A DNA stretch of 64,000 nucleotides from Paraburkholderia metrosideri (GCF_904848625.1 NZ_CAJHCP010000018.1:47204-111203), one strand, 5' to 3'. Counted from the stretch's first letter, positions 48,464 through 58,583 are shown. The notes: generated by a model not told the origin, from the sequence alone. Numbers and translations are program-made.

Positions 48464-48619
48464 ATTCGAGTAATGTAGAGACGCAGAGGGTGTGAAAAGG
48501 TAATCATCCGTTGTTCGCTATTCGGGTGCCACTGATCTGTCTCCGTGCATATGGCCAGCGGTTTTCGTCACCATCGATTGGGAACGACCTGCTTTAGCGT
48601 ATTCGATTCGTTAGCATGC

Positions 48620-48665
48620 GTCCCTGTACAAAAGTCCGATTCGCTGGCATTTTTTCTATTCGCCG
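48620..48665 (+). repeat. Dispersed short repeat, copy B
   Basis: Shows GTCCCTGTACAAAAGT then ATTCGCTGGCATTTTTT, close to copies C and D. The IS5-type element has inserted six bases after its end. Confidence 0.6.
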
Positions 48666-48671
48666 AGCTAG

Positions 48672-49854
48672 GGAAGGTCTGCATAACCCGTTTTCGGAGT
48701 GCCGGCCTTTTGCTTCCTGGGCGGTGTCAGCCTTGAGAATTTGTTGCCACGTAGATCGCCTGACTTTTGCGTCGTGCCACGCGACGCTCGCCGAGATTCA
48801 GAGCTCCGAACTTCTGGTGTTTCAGGGTTTCTGCAGAGTTCGGCGCGCCATCCACAGATTTCCCAGAGCGAACAGCGTCATGATCTGGGCGGTGTTCTTC
48901 ATCAAGCCACGATACCGGGTCTTTGTGTAGCCAAACTGGCGCTTGAGGACTCGGAATGGGTGTTCGACCTTGGCACGGATGCCGGCCTTCAGGCGTTCGA
49001 TCTGATCGTATATCGCGTCCAGTCGATCGCGTAGGTCCAGTTGTCGGCGCCTGCCCGGTCTCATCGCGACATGCCAGCGCACTGCGTCAGACTCGCAACG
49101 CTTTTCGATGCCCTGATATCCGGCGTCAGCGTACACATCCGTTTCATCGCCGTGCAGCAACGCCTGGGCTGCATTGATGTCGTGAACGTTTGCCGCTGTG
49201 CCGATCACCGTGTGAACCAGGCCCGACTCCGCGTCCACGCCGATATGCGCTTTCATCCCGAAGTACCATTGATTGCCCTTCTTCGTCTGGTGCATTTCCG
49301 GGTCACGTGTGCCGGAGTCGTTCTTTGTCGAACTGGGCGCCGAGATCAATGTGGCGTCGACCACCGACCCGGTTTTGAGCATCAAGCCTTTCTCCACCAG
49401 GATCTCATTGACCAGCGCGAGCATTTGCGCTGCCAGTCCGTGAGTTTCGAGCAGGTGGCGGAACCGAAGAATCGTGCTCTCGTCCGGCAAGCGCGTCATG
49501 CCACCGTCCAGCCCCGCGAAGTCGCGATACAGCGGTACGTCATACAGCGCTTCTTCCATCGCAGGGTCCGACAGACCGAACCACTGCTGCATAAAATGAA
49601 TCTGCAGCATCGTCGCAATCGGGAACGGCGGTCGCCCAGTTTTACCAGCGGGATAGTACGGCTCGATTAGCGCAATCAGCCGTGACCATGGCACCACCCG
49701 CCGCATCTCATCGAGAAACTCCCGTTTGCGCGTACGTTTTGTTGACAGATCCAGACCAAGACCTAATTGCATCATCAAGGCTCTCCTCAACTAACCTTCC
49801 TCATCCCAGGATAGCTCACCCGGGCGTGAACGTCAGGACTTTTGCAGACCTTCC
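48672..49854 (-). mobile_element. Intact IS5-type insertion sequence
   Basis: An element of about 1,183 bases bordered by the inverted repeats GGAAGGTCTGCA (left, 48672) and TGCAGACCTTCC (right, ending 49854), with a CTAG copy outside each end (48668-48671 and 49855-49858). CTAG/YTAR is the usual target of the IS5 group. It carries one transposase gene and looks complete, so it may still be mobile. Confidence 0.85.
48822..49775 (-). CDS. IS5-family transposase
   Basis: A 317-residue DDE transposase from ATG 49775 (the longer start adds five residues). Landmarks are the N-terminal GRPPFPIATMLQIHFMQQWFGLSD, the first Asp in VVDATLISAPSS, GMKAHIGVDAESGLVHTV, YADAGYQG for the second Asp, and the Glu region VEHPFRVLKRQFGYTKTRYRG. 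No frameshift or stop interrupts it. It fills most of the IS. Confidence 0.93.
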   Translation of the reverse strand: MMQLGLGLDLSTKRTRKREFLDEMRRVVPWSRLIALIEPYYPAGKTGRPPFPIATMLQIHFMQQWFGLSDPAMEEALYDVPLYRDFAGLDGGMTRLPDESTILRFRHLLETHGLAAQMLALVNEILVEKGLMLKTGSVVDATLISAPSSTKNDSGTRDPEMHQTKKGNQWYFGMKAHIGVDAESGLVHTVIGTAANVHDINAAQALLHGDETDVYADAGYQGIEKRCESDAVRWHVAMRPGRRRQLDLRDRLDAIYDQIERLKAGIRAKVEHPFRVLKRQFGYTKTRYRGLMKNTAQIMTLFALGNLWMARRTLQKP

Positions 49855-49967
49855 CTAGGTCACCCGACAAGAAGCCATACAGAAAAGCACGTGCACTACG
49901 CATTCTTCTTCGGCAAACTGATCAGCCATTCTGATGAGTAGCCAGGACGACATCCGAATCGAACCTG

Positions 49968-50909
49968 CTACGACAAAACCTTGCGGTCAGGCTGTTGCCG
50001 TGCAGCGACGCGAAACTGACTCGGCGCCTGACCCACTTCCCGCCGGAAGAAACGCGTAAAGTACGCGGCATCCGCGAAACCCAGCCAGAAGGCAATCTGC
50101 TCCACCGACATATCTCCGAAGATCAGATTACGCTTCGCCTCCGTGATAATGCGCGCGTGGATCATTTTCGTTGGGCTTTGCTCTGACGCAGACGCACAAG
50201 CCGCCCGCAATTGCACTAAAGACACCGCCATCATTGACGCATAGTCTTGCAGCGGCAGATTCTCGCGGTAGTGTTCATCAATCAGCTTGCGGAAACGGTC
50301 TACCTGACGAATATCGTTGCGGATTGCGCCTTCGTTGCTGGTCTGATCCAGACGTGTTTCACGAACCAGCATAAGCAAAAGACTCGTGAGCAACGCCTCT
50401 GTGCCGACCACATGACCGACTGCTTCAGACTCGACCTCCTGTTTGAGGCTATTAATCAGGCTATAAAACTCCACTCCGGCGCCAGCGGAATAAGAGAGTG
50501 GAATCATTCGCGGCAGCGACCAGAGCGAAATAAACTCGCGAAGTTTCGCGTTGACCTGCGTCAGATAGGAGACTTCGATCGTCACCACCCACCGATCGAC
50601 ATCGATCTCATAGTCGAGACCATGAACGCACTCGGTCGGCAACAGCAGTGCACAAGGGCCTTCGAACGGTACGCTACTACCTTCGAGATTCATCACGCCG
50701 CGCCCGCTGCGAACGAAAATCACCTGACCATAGGCCGGATGCGCATGAGGCTCGGTGCGCCAGCGACCCCGATCAGTGACGTGCCCGACATGCACGAACC
50801 AGTTCTTCGTTTCAGGGCGCTCAACGTAAAGGCGAACTTTGGGAACAGTGGTCCGCTTCGCTTTGGGAGCGGACCTGGGTTGATACTTTGCCACGGCACT
50901 GTGTGTCAT
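49968..50909 (-). CDS. AraC-family regulator, paralogue 1
   Basis: A 313-residue regulator from ATG 50909 (AAGGAGAC upstream). The N-terminal cupin-like sensor includes RTEPHAHPAYGQVIFVRSGRGVMNLEG, and the C-terminal AraC domain has two helix-turn-helices (LPLQDYASMMAVSLVQLRAAC, MSVEQIAFWLGFADAAYFTRFFRR). It is nearly the same as the gene at 54505-55443 over the whole length. It lies beside the IS element and is likely to control the nearby porin or a substrate-uptake gene. Confidence 0.92.
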   Translation of the reverse strand: MTHSAVAKYQPRSAPKAKRTTVPKVRLYVERPETKNWFVHVGHVTDRGRWRTEPHAHPAYGQVIFVRSGRGVMNLEGSSVPFEGPCALLLPTECVHGLDYEIDVDRWVVTIEVSYLTQVNAKLREFISLWSLPRMIPLSYSAGAGVEFYSLINSLKQEVESEAVGHVVGTEALLTSLLLMLVRETRLDQTSNEGAIRNDIRQVDRFRKLIDEHYRENLPLQDYASMMAVSLVQLRAACASASEQSPTKMIHARIITEAKRNLIFGDMSVEQIAFWLGFADAAYFTRFFRREVGQAPSQFRVAARQQPDRKVLS

Positions 50910-52303
50910 AAAGTCTCCTTGGCGAGCGCGTCACTTTCGGCAGCGGCTGCCATTGACATGCTGGGCTTACGCGAAAGAATTCGCTCTCTGATTCCGCGTG
51001 GGGCGCAATTTTCAATCAAGCGAACGCACATCATCTGCGTCATGTCGCCGGTCAATTTTCCGGGTAATGGACTGGTCAGTTGCATCTTTGCCAACCTACG
51101 TTGCGCCAACCATTGGCACGACTGAACCGAACGCAGTCGACGCTCATTGTCTTGACCCCGGGCGCCACTCCAACGCGGCCTGTTCCCGCGGATGATCGCG
51201 CAGCCGGTCTTGAAGGATGTTGGGGGAATGTCGCTGCGACAGTCGCAGCGGAAACGAATACGACGGAAACGGCAGCACCAGACGCGTGATGAACCACTCG
51301 CCGACAGGTGTCGGGGCCGCTGCCGTGTCCGGCGCGGAGCACTACTGGTTTTCCAGGTGATAGATCTCGACGCTGATGTGTTGCAGCGGTCGCGTCCAAC
51401 AAGTGCAGCAGTTGCGTGGCATCGTGAAGATACGCGCCAACCGTGGCGGCCGGCATGTCGCTGGACTTCGGCGGAATCGCACGCCTGAAACCGGATCGTG
51501 GTCGGGCTATTGAGCCAGGTGCGATTCTGGGACCGCCGCCACCGCGCGACTCTGAGACGAGCCGAAGGTCATTTGTCTGCAACCCATCTGGCCCGCACGC
51601 TGAAACGGTCGTGGCCAGACGTTGTGCCACCAGTCCCTCGCGCCAACGGCCCTTAGCCTCTCCCGAGATCCGCCCGTCACGTCCAAGCCATACACTATTT
51701 TCGTGAGCCGGTCGCGCCAGGATAAGCCCGTTGCCGGCATGAACGGAGTGATCGCAAGCGCAGCCCTGTGCGCTGCCAGCTTGCGCCCAGGATTCCAGAT
51801 GCACGTGGACATCAAGGGCGACGACTACGGTTCGATACGTGACCACAATTCTTCATCCAGAATCGGCTAACACCTCGCCTCACACTATCGTGATTCGATA
51901 GCAGAGGTTCACTGCTCGGCACAGAAAGTTAGCAGCCTCAGAGGCCTCGATCAATCGCCTTTGCGTTGGTTCGCCGACACTAAAATAAGTTCAGATTCGG
52001 CGAACGTTCTAACGAATACTCTGCTCGATGTCATCAACAATGAATACGACAGCTGCAGTTCAAGACGGTGTTTACCCTTGACGAAACTCTTTGACGGAGA
52101 ACCTTACTGGTTCTCTATAAGGATTCGGATAAGCACGTTTTTTAGCGGATTTCCCTACAGCCAAGGCTACCCCGCAAGGGATGCCATCCTAACACTCATG
52201 GCACAGCGCGAAAGCGGCTGATATTTTTCCATACATTTCTGACCGGCAAACCTGTCACTTACCCGAACGCCGGCACCGTTCTCACAACACCGGCGGCCCG
52301 GCA
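50910..52303. other. Gene-poor region with decayed coding sequence
   Basis: About 1.4 kb without a convincing gene. On the minus strand, 51850-51100 looks like a broken gene: protein-like pieces occur in different frames (TGLSWRDRLTKIVYGLDVTGG; HISVEIYHLENQ; EWFITRLVLPFPSYSFPLRL), interrupted by stops. I do not recognise the family. An inverted repeat, GTTCGCCGA / TCGGCGAAC, with a 19-base gap lies at 51969-52005. Confidence 0.4.
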
Positions 52304-53329
52304 TCAGAAGCGATGCATGATCCCCAGTGCAATGCCGCGCGTGTTTGCGCCCGGCGCACCTTTGAGGCCCTGGTAATTAGTACCGTTGAGACTGAACTGC
52401 GCGTCACCCCGGTTCTGGATAAAGCCGGCCGACGCGTAGAGCGTCGTCCTCTTCGAAAGAAGATGTTCGAACGTCAGACCGATTTGCTGTGCGTTGTTGC
52501 CCGCGCCAGTGCGGTCATGCGCGTAACCGTACATCACGGAAAGATCGTCGGCGGGAGTGAACGAGTAGGACGTCGATGCAGCATACACATCACGTTTCAC
52601 GCTGTTGTCGGTTTGACGCTCGTTGTGATACGCCAGATAGAACTGGGCGTTCCCCACTGTGATCGACGAACCTACATTCAACACTTTCAGCGTCGAGGTT
52701 CCGGTCGCGTTGTCGGCCTGTTCGTAGCCGGCTGCGAGATGGAACGGCCCGTTGACGTAGCGGACTACCGCGTTATAAAACTGGAACCCGTTGGACGGCT
52801 TGGTCGTCGAGTCGCGCATCGCGACCATGAACTGCGCTGTCAAGCCGTAGATTGTCGGCGTGAAGTACGAGATCGCGTTATTCACGCGAACGGTCAATGT
52901 GTTGAAGTTATTCATCGGCGAGCCGATGCTCATCACCGACAGCGGATCGAGTTCGGGGTTGAGGAAGATGTACTGCGGCGTATTTTGCAGACCAATCCGT
53001 GTCTCACCGAACGCGCCAGACAATCCCACCCACGCCTGACGATTAAACGCCGCCGTTGAACTCGCGGCTGCACCAGTCGCACCATTAAAGCCCTGCTCCA
53101 ACTGGAAATTGACGTACAGCCCGTTGCCAATATCTTCGCTGCCTTTCAGGCCGTACCGGCTTGCGAACAACCCGCCCGACGTGGCGCGCACCGCACCGCC
53201 ACTGCCCGCGTTCTGATACTCGATACCGTTGTCGATGACGCCGTAGAGCGTGACCGATGACTGGGCATAAGCCGCATTCAACGCACACGCCGACGCAACG
53301 CCCGATACGAGGGTAAGCCACTTTTTCAT
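52304..53329 (-). CDS. General porin (Porin_4 family)
   Basis: A 341-residue outer-membrane porin. The signal peptide ends NAAYAQ; the mature start SSVTLYGVIDNGIEYQN, the SRYGLKGSEDIGNGLYVNFQLEQGF block and the C-terminal GIALGIMHRF (final Phe for BAM-mediated assembly) are typical of Burkholderiales trimeric porins. Length is normal. It is placed between the two AraC paralogues, so it may serve uptake of the substrate they sense. Confidence 0.95.
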   Translation of the reverse strand: MKKWLTLVSGVASACALNAAYAQSSVTLYGVIDNGIEYQNAGSGGAVRATSGGLFASRYGLKGSEDIGNGLYVNFQLEQGFNGATGAAASSTAAFNRQAWVGLSGAFGETRIGLQNTPQYIFLNPELDPLSVMSIGSPMNNFNTLTVRVNNAISYFTPTIYGLTAQFMVAMRDSTTKPSNGFQFYNAVVRYVNGPFHLAAGYEQADNATGTSTLKVLNVGSSITVGNAQFYLAYHNERQTDNSVKRDVYAASTSYSFTPADDLSVMYGYAHDRTGAGNNAQQIGLTFEHLLSKRTTLYASAGFIQNRGDAQFSLNGTNYQGLKGAPGANTRGIALGIMHRF

Positions 53330-54504
53330 CTAGTCTCCGAATCAGTATGGTTTTTTTAAATGTCTTTGTTCAGCGGTCTTTTCTTCTCAATTCAATTGAT
53401 GATTCGTTCGCATGTCTAATTTCCACAAAACATCGCGTCACTGGAGGCGAACAGAATGCGGGAGTTGGCTAGTGCGACTGAGGTGCCGTAAGCGGCAAGC
53501 CGACACAGCGTCGTAGGCATGCGATGCGGTAAAAGCGACGGGGCTGGCGCTCAAGCTTGCGAATCGATTGACCTGCGTCTTCCTCAAGACGAGAAAGCGC
53601 GGTGCTGCAAATGGAACGTGCGGCTGGGATGGTGCTGTATAAGCATTGGCGCACTGAGTCAAAGCCGACGCATTCGACGAGACCGGCTATCAAGCCATAA
53701 GCGATCGCGACAAGACACCGGAAGTGGAAAGGAAATCCGCCGACGCGCGAACGACCCACGGCGAATCTGCACGATTCGTGGCGAACGTTCGTGTCCAGGT
53801 TGCTCTTCTGGTTCGCGCTGTTCAGCGTCAAGTCGCACTGCGGCGTCCATCCCGCGGCGGCAACTTCCATCACGCCGGAAAGGCTACGAGGTAATGCCTC
53901 TCGCAAGAGTGTCTCCATTACGTTTTTATTGGAATTCGACCGGTCGACGCGTCACCGTTTCGCCCAACGCTAGGGCGCTCCATGTCGACCGCCCAACTGC
54001 GGATCTGCCAGATTCCACGTTCGCCGAGCCATGCTGATAGGCCCGGCGCACCACGGGACGGCTGTTATTGTTGTAAGAATATTTGATGCCGGATCGCGAG
54101 TCCTTACACAAAAAGTAGATTCACTGGCATTTTTTTCTGTCAGGAGAAAGGGGCCCGACCGCGCGCTCAGTGAGGCGAGCCCCGCTTCTTGAGGCCCAAA
54201 TACCCACGGAATTGCGTGCTCCCTGCGAGCTTGTAAGCAGCGGAGTCGAGACATATGTCATGCTTCCGTTCCCGGCTTCCTGTTTCCCTGCAACACGCTC
54301 ACCGCTGATTGAGCCCAAGCTGATGACTGCGATCGCTTGATCCCGGTCATCCTCCGCTCACAGCGGCGCCAGAACGGCTTGCCGCCGTCCAACCGGCGAG
54401 CTACGGTTTCAAGGGGACAGTGCCGGAAAATCGTTCTGCGCAGGGCCGTGATTCGTGACCGGTCTTCATCAGATCGACCCGTTGATCTTCGCCAAGGAGA
54501 CTTT
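53330..54504. other. Gene-poor region between porin and second AraC gene
   Basis: About 1.2 kb without a reliable gene. A minus-strand frame at 53469-53918 (ending in SRLEEDAGQSIRKLERQPRRF) weakly recalls a decayed LysR helix-turn-helix, but the evidence is thin. Repeat copy C lies at 54100-54143. Confidence 0.35.
54100..54143 (+). repeat. Dispersed short repeat, copy C
   Basis: Shows GTCCTTACACAAAAAGT then GATTCACTGGCATTTTTTT, close to copies B and D. It lies 361 bases upstream of the second AraC start. Confidence 0.6.
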
Positions 54505-55443
54505 ATGACGCACAGCGCGATGACAAAATATCAACGCCACTCAAACAACGAAGTAACGCTAAAAACGGTCCCGAAGGTCCGTTTGTATGTTGAGCGTCCG
54601 GAAGAAGAAGAGAAATGGTTTGTGAATATTGGCCACGTCACAGACCGGGGCCGTTGGCGAACCGAACCTCACGCGCATCCAGAATACGGTCAGGTCATCT
54701 TCGTGCGCGGCGGCCGTGGCGTGATGAACCTCGAAGGTTCGAGCGTCCCGTTCGAGGGACCGTGTGTGTTGCTGCTGCCGACAGAATGCGTGCACGGACT
54801 CGATTACGAAATCGACGTCGACAGATGGGTCGTGACAATTGAAGTGTCTTATCTGACCCAGGTCAACGCCAGACTCCACGAGTTCATCCAGTTGTGGTCG
54901 CTGCCCCGCATGATTACGCTGTCTTCAACGGACGGCACGGCAACGGAGTTCTTCGGCCTGATCACGCGACTTGCGCGGGAACTCGAGTCCAGAACGTTCG
55001 GTCATGTGGTGGGAACCGAAGCACTGTTGACCCAGATTTTCCTGATGCTGGTACGGGGAACCCAACTCGACCAGCCCGACAATGGCGGCGCATCACGCAA
55101 CGAGATTCGGCTGGCAGACCGCTTTCGTGAACTGATCGAGCAGCATTACCGGCAGAACCTGGCGTTGCAGGCGTATGCGTCGATGATGGCGGTGTCGCTG
55201 GTTCAGTTGCGCGCCGCGTGCGCGGCGGCCACCGGTCAAAGTCCGACGAAGATGATTCACGCGCGCATTATTACCGAAGCTAAACGGAATCTGATTTTCG
55301 GCGAGATGTCTGTCGAACAGATTGCCTTTGGGCTGGGCTTCTCGGACGCCGCGTACTTCACGCGCTTCTTTCGCAAAGAGGTGGGCGAAGCGCCGAGCCA
55401 GTTCCGGATAACAGCGCGAGAACAGTCTCAACGGAACAAATAG
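54505..55443 (+). CDS. AraC-family regulator, paralogue 2
   Basis: A 312-residue regulator from ATG 54505, preceded by AAGGAGAC, the same ribosome site as paralogue 1. The sensor block RTEPHAHPEYGQVIFVRGGRGVMNLEG and the helix-turn-helix pair (YASMMAVSLVQLRAAC; MSVEQIAFGLGFSDAAYFTRFF) match the first copy almost residue for residue, while the middle (residues 140-190) differs more. That pattern suggests a recent duplication followed by divergence in the effector or dimer region. It is upstream of the Tsx-like channel on the same strand. Confidence 0.92.
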   Translation: MTHSAMTKYQRHSNNEVTLKTVPKVRLYVERPEEEEKWFVNIGHVTDRGRWRTEPHAHPEYGQVIFVRGGRGVMNLEGSSVPFEGPCVLLLPTECVHGLDYEIDVDRWVVTIEVSYLTQVNARLHEFIQLWSLPRMITLSSTDGTATEFFGLITRLARELESRTFGHVVGTEALLTQIFLMLVRGTQLDQPDNGGASRNEIRLADRFRELIEQHYRQNLALQAYASMMAVSLVQLRAACAAATGQSPTKMIHARIITEAKRNLIFGEMSVEQIAFGLGFSDAAYFTRFFRKEVGEAPSQFRITAREQSQRNK

Positions 55444-56085
55444 TCGCGACACAAGGGAGTGTCTTCGCACTCGTTTTTCTGTTAGTTAGTCGCTAGCGGC
55501 GAAGCCTCCCTTTCATCACAATGACTTTCTCTTTCACCCCTTGTTCCATGACAATCGAAAGGTGAGTTGCCCCAACCGCCTTTTCCAGTGGATTCGGTAG
55601 TAGCCGTCCTCGTCGTTCGCTCCTCGCTCAATTGGACGCCTCTGCGTCTCACATCTTGTTTGTTCTCCCAGCGCGAAAACCGTTTGTAATCGCGAACGGT
55701 ATCCGTCTCGCGACGTCCGCAAAAAATGCCAGCGAATCTCACTTTTGTGTAAAGGCAGACGCTCGGGCATCCAATACTATTCCCTCCAACCACCGCGACA
55801 GAACTGTCCAGTGCCGGATTGATCAGCTAGTTGCCCTCGGTGCGACCGAATCAAGAGTCGGAAAACCGACCACGCGTCGCCGGTAAACATAAGTCCAATT
55901 TCGACGGAGACAGACAAGCACCTTAATAAAACGCACAGCGTCGAGCTGGCACTTTCCCAGCCTTAATTGCCGCCACGGTACGTCGACTGGCTTTGACAGC
56001 TACGCCTCGGGTATCTGGCTCCGATCATGTCATCGACAAAGTTGAACGGAAACGGGGCCAATAAAAAATCTATATGGACGGAGAC
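55444..56085. other. Intergenic region with repeat copy D
   Basis: No confident gene. A 103-codon minus frame crosses repeat copy D and is probably produced by it. The last 200 bases must contain the promoter and leader of the Tsx-like gene. Confidence 0.4.
55714..55760 (-). repeat. Dispersed short repeat, copy D
   Basis: On the minus strand it reads GTCTGCCTTTACACAAAAGT then GAGATTCGCTGGCATTTTTT (split here), the best match to copy B. It points in the opposite direction to the other three copies. Confidence 0.6.
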
Positions 56086-57078
56086 ATGAAAAAAATTTCT
56101 AAAGCGTTGTGCAAGCCGCTTATCGGCGTGGCCATGTTCTGTTGTTTGAGCGAGTTCGGTTACGCTGAAGAGGTGACAGCGCCGACTACTTCCGCTCCGC
56201 CGCAGGCCCAGAGCACACAGCCGACACCGCAAACCCCGCCGAACGGAACCGCGCCTCTCACTTTTCCGGACCTGAAATCGGCGGAGCAAACCGGCGTGCC
56301 GCCGGTGTCGTGGAATGACACCTTTATCGGCTATCGCGTCGGCAGCGAGTTCCATTACCCGGGTGTTCCCGACAAGGTGACACAGAACATTGGTTACCTC
56401 ACGACCACCGGAGGCTTCAAGTTCGGTAGCTACGCATTCAACGTCGACTACCTGGTGTCGAACTCCGCCAACCCGGAAGCAGGCGGTCCGAGCAATGGCG
56501 GCGCACAGGAGGTGTATAGCGTTGGCCGCGTAACGTTGAGCGCGAGCAAGATTCTTGGGCGCCAGATCGGCTACGGCATTATTCGCGACGTGGGCTTCAC
56601 GGGCGGTTACGAATTCGGCACCAAGAACGACGCTTACGGCGAGCGCGCACGGATGGTCATTCTCGGCCCGACCGTCGAATTCACGGTGCCGCGGGGCTTC
56701 GTGAACCTGACCGCAGGTATGCGGACGGAAAGCAACCACAACGGCATTACCGGCCAGGATGTGCATTTCAACGCTGCGTGGCACCTCGAAAGCACATGGC
56801 TCGTACCGTTCCGTGTGGGTCCGGTGCCGTTGATGTTCCGCGGCTTTGCAAGCTTGACCGGTCCGAAAGGTCGAGATGGTTTCGGCGTTCAGACGACCAC
56901 CGAGTTCCTCGCCCGTGCTGCGTTGCTGGCCGACCTCGGTTCGTTCGCCGGTCATCCGCGTACGGTGTATGCAGGCCTAGGTTACGAGTACTGGCATCAC
57001 ATGTACGGCTCACCGACGAATGAGACGGTTGGCACGATCACGTCGGTGCCGATGTTCCAGGCCGAAATCCATTTCTAA
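56086..57078 (+). CDS. Tsx-like nucleoside-channel outer-membrane protein
   Basis: A 330-residue exported protein; ATG 56086 follows GGAGAC closely, and ATG 56074 is the alternative. After the signal (ending GYAEE) comes a Pro/Thr/Gln-rich linker (about residues 25-65), then a barrel with PVSWNDTFIGYRVGSEFHYPG, VDYLVSNSANPEAGG and RQIGYGIIRDVGFTGGYEFGTKND. The end is PMFQAEIHF, with the assembly Phe. It fits the Channel_Tsx family. The solute may not be a nucleoside in this setting. Confidence 0.78.
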   Translation: MKKISKALCKPLIGVAMFCCLSEFGYAEEVTAPTTSAPPQAQSTQPTPQTPPNGTAPLTFPDLKSAEQTGVPPVSWNDTFIGYRVGSEFHYPGVPDKVTQNIGYLTTTGGFKFGSYAFNVDYLVSNSANPEAGGPSNGGAQEVYSVGRVTLSASKILGRQIGYGIIRDVGFTGGYEFGTKNDAYGERARMVILGPTVEFTVPRGFVNLTAGMRTESNHNGITGQDVHFNAAWHLESTWLVPFRVGPVPLMFRGFASLTGPKGRDGFGVQTTTEFLARAALLADLGSFAGHPRTVYAGLGYEYWHHMYGSPTNETVGTITSVPMFQAEIHF

Positions 57079-57100
57079 TCAGTCTCTGTTGTGAATTTGC

Positions 57101-57133
57101 CTATTGGCGACTCCTTATGCGGGTCGCCAATAG
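57101..57133. terminator. Inverted repeat after the Tsx-like gene
   Basis: CTATTGGCGAC and GTCGCCAATAG pair perfectly with an 11-base loop, 23 bases after the stop. There is no clear T-run, so it may slow degradation from the 3' end instead of ending transcription. Confidence 0.45.
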
Positions 57134-57227
57134 TCGTTTGAGAAATAGTTTTTAGGCTGTGCGCTGTTCGGTCCGAGTACCTTCGAGTCGCATTGTCGAA
57201 ACGAGCGCGCCATTTTCCGGCACCGTC

Positions 57228-58487
57228 ATGAATGACGTGCGTGGTGTGTTGGGTAATTTTTCCATCAGTCTATTTTTTATGAAGAACCCGGTTCTCGAGA
57301 TTTCATCTTTCCGATACTTCTTTCTGAGTCGGGTTGCGACGACCATGTCCAATCAGATGCTCATGGTGATCGTCGCCTGGCAGATGTACGACATTACACA
57401 CAGCGCGTATGACCTCGGCATGGTTGGCCTCGCGCAGTTTGTTCCTGTACTTGCGCTATGTCTCGTCGTGGGCCAGATTGCGGATCGCCATGATCGCCGC
57501 CTGATTCTGACGGCCTGCCTGATAGGGCAATTCGGCGTCGCAATGCTGCTGATTGCAGGTACGTTGGGCGGATGGCTCAATCGCGAAGTCATTCTGATCG
57601 CGTCGATCGGCTTGGGTATCGCGAAAGCGTTTCAGTTGCCCACGCAGCAGGCGCTATTGCCCACACTCGTTCCTCTGCCTGCATTGCCGCAAGCGCTGGC
57701 CATCAATTCCGCCGGATCACAATGCGCCACCATCCTCGGACCAGCGATTGGCGGTTTTATTTATGTGGCCGGTGCTGCCGTCGTCTATGGCGCATGCGCT
57801 GCCATGTGTCTGTTTGCTGCCGCGATGATCTTTCTGATTCGCCATCAGCATGCGCGCCCCGCTCGCGAACCGGTGACGCTCCAGAGCTTATTCGCCGGCA
57901 TCAGCTTTATCTGGATGCGCAAGGAAGTACTCGGAGCGATTTCGCTGGATCTATTCGCGGTTCTTTTCGGCGGTGCGACAGCGCTATTGCCGATCTTTGC
58001 GCGTGACGTTCTGCATGTCGGCTCATGGGGACTGGGCCTATTGCGCTCAGCGCCTGCGGTCGGCGCGTTAGTGGTTTCGCTCTATCTGGCGCGCTATCCG
58101 ATTCAACGTCGTGTGGGCAAGCTGATGTTCGGCTGCGTCGCGCTTTACGGTCTCGCGACCCTGGTTTTCGCGCTATCTCATTCGTTTATTTTGTCGCTGA
58201 CCGCACTCATGCTCAGCGGTGCATTCGACATGGTCAGTGTGGTCGTGAGGCAATCGCTGGTTCAACTGGAAACGCCTAATGAAATGCGCGGCCGGGTCAG
58301 CGCAGTCAACTCGATCTTTATTGGCGCGTCGAATCAGTTAGGTGAATTCGAGTCGGGAGTAACGGCCGGCTGGCTGGGCGCGGTTCCATCCGTGCTGGTC
58401 GGTGGAGCAAGTACGGTGCTGGTCGTCGCGCTCTGGATGAAGCTGTTCCCGTCGCTCGCTCAACGGGCGAAATTGACGGCTTCGTAG
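57228..58487 (+). CDS. MFS exporter, EntS/MFS_3 type
   Basis: A transporter of about 419 residues; the start is unsure (ATG 57228 or 57279, neither with a good ribosome site). It begins with the family segment FRYFFLSRVATTMSNQMLMVIVAWQMYDIT and has DRHDRRLILTACLIG (motif A) and PTQQALLPTLVP. About 12 helices are predicted. Relatives such as EntS export siderophores or other small molecules. It lies between the Tsx-like channel and the aldehyde dehydrogenase on the same strand. Confidence 0.85.
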   Translation: MNDVRGVLGNFSISLFFMKNPVLEISSFRYFFLSRVATTMSNQMLMVIVAWQMYDITHSAYDLGMVGLAQFVPVLALCLVVGQIADRHDRRLILTACLIGQFGVAMLLIAGTLGGWLNREVILIASIGLGIAKAFQLPTQQALLPTLVPLPALPQALAINSAGSQCATILGPAIGGFIYVAGAAVVYGACAAMCLFAAAMIFLIRHQHARPAREPVTLQSLFAGISFIWMRKEVLGAISLDLFAVLFGGATALLPIFARDVLHVGSWGLGLLRSAPAVGALVVSLYLARYPIQRRVGKLMFGCVALYGLATLVFALSHSFILSLTALMLSGAFDMVSVVVRQSLVQLETPNEMRGRVSAVNSIFIGASNQLGEFESGVTAGWLGAVPSVLVGGASTVLVVALWMKLFPSLAQRAKLTAS

Positions 58488-58583
58488 AGCGCCTGCTCCG
58501 AAGTCGAGGCGACTAGCGCAAAACCGCCCCGGTCCATTTCCCTTCGCTTGCGACTTTTATTTTCCATCCCCATTGGAGTAGTC

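Noticed and set aside
48640..48660. Sigma-54 promoter in the TGGCATTTTTT part of the repeats
   Set aside because: The spacing between the GG and GC elements is wrong in the copies checked.
55482..55793. 103-codon minus frame crossing repeat copy D
   Set aside because: Includes the dispersed repeat and no domain; likely created by it.
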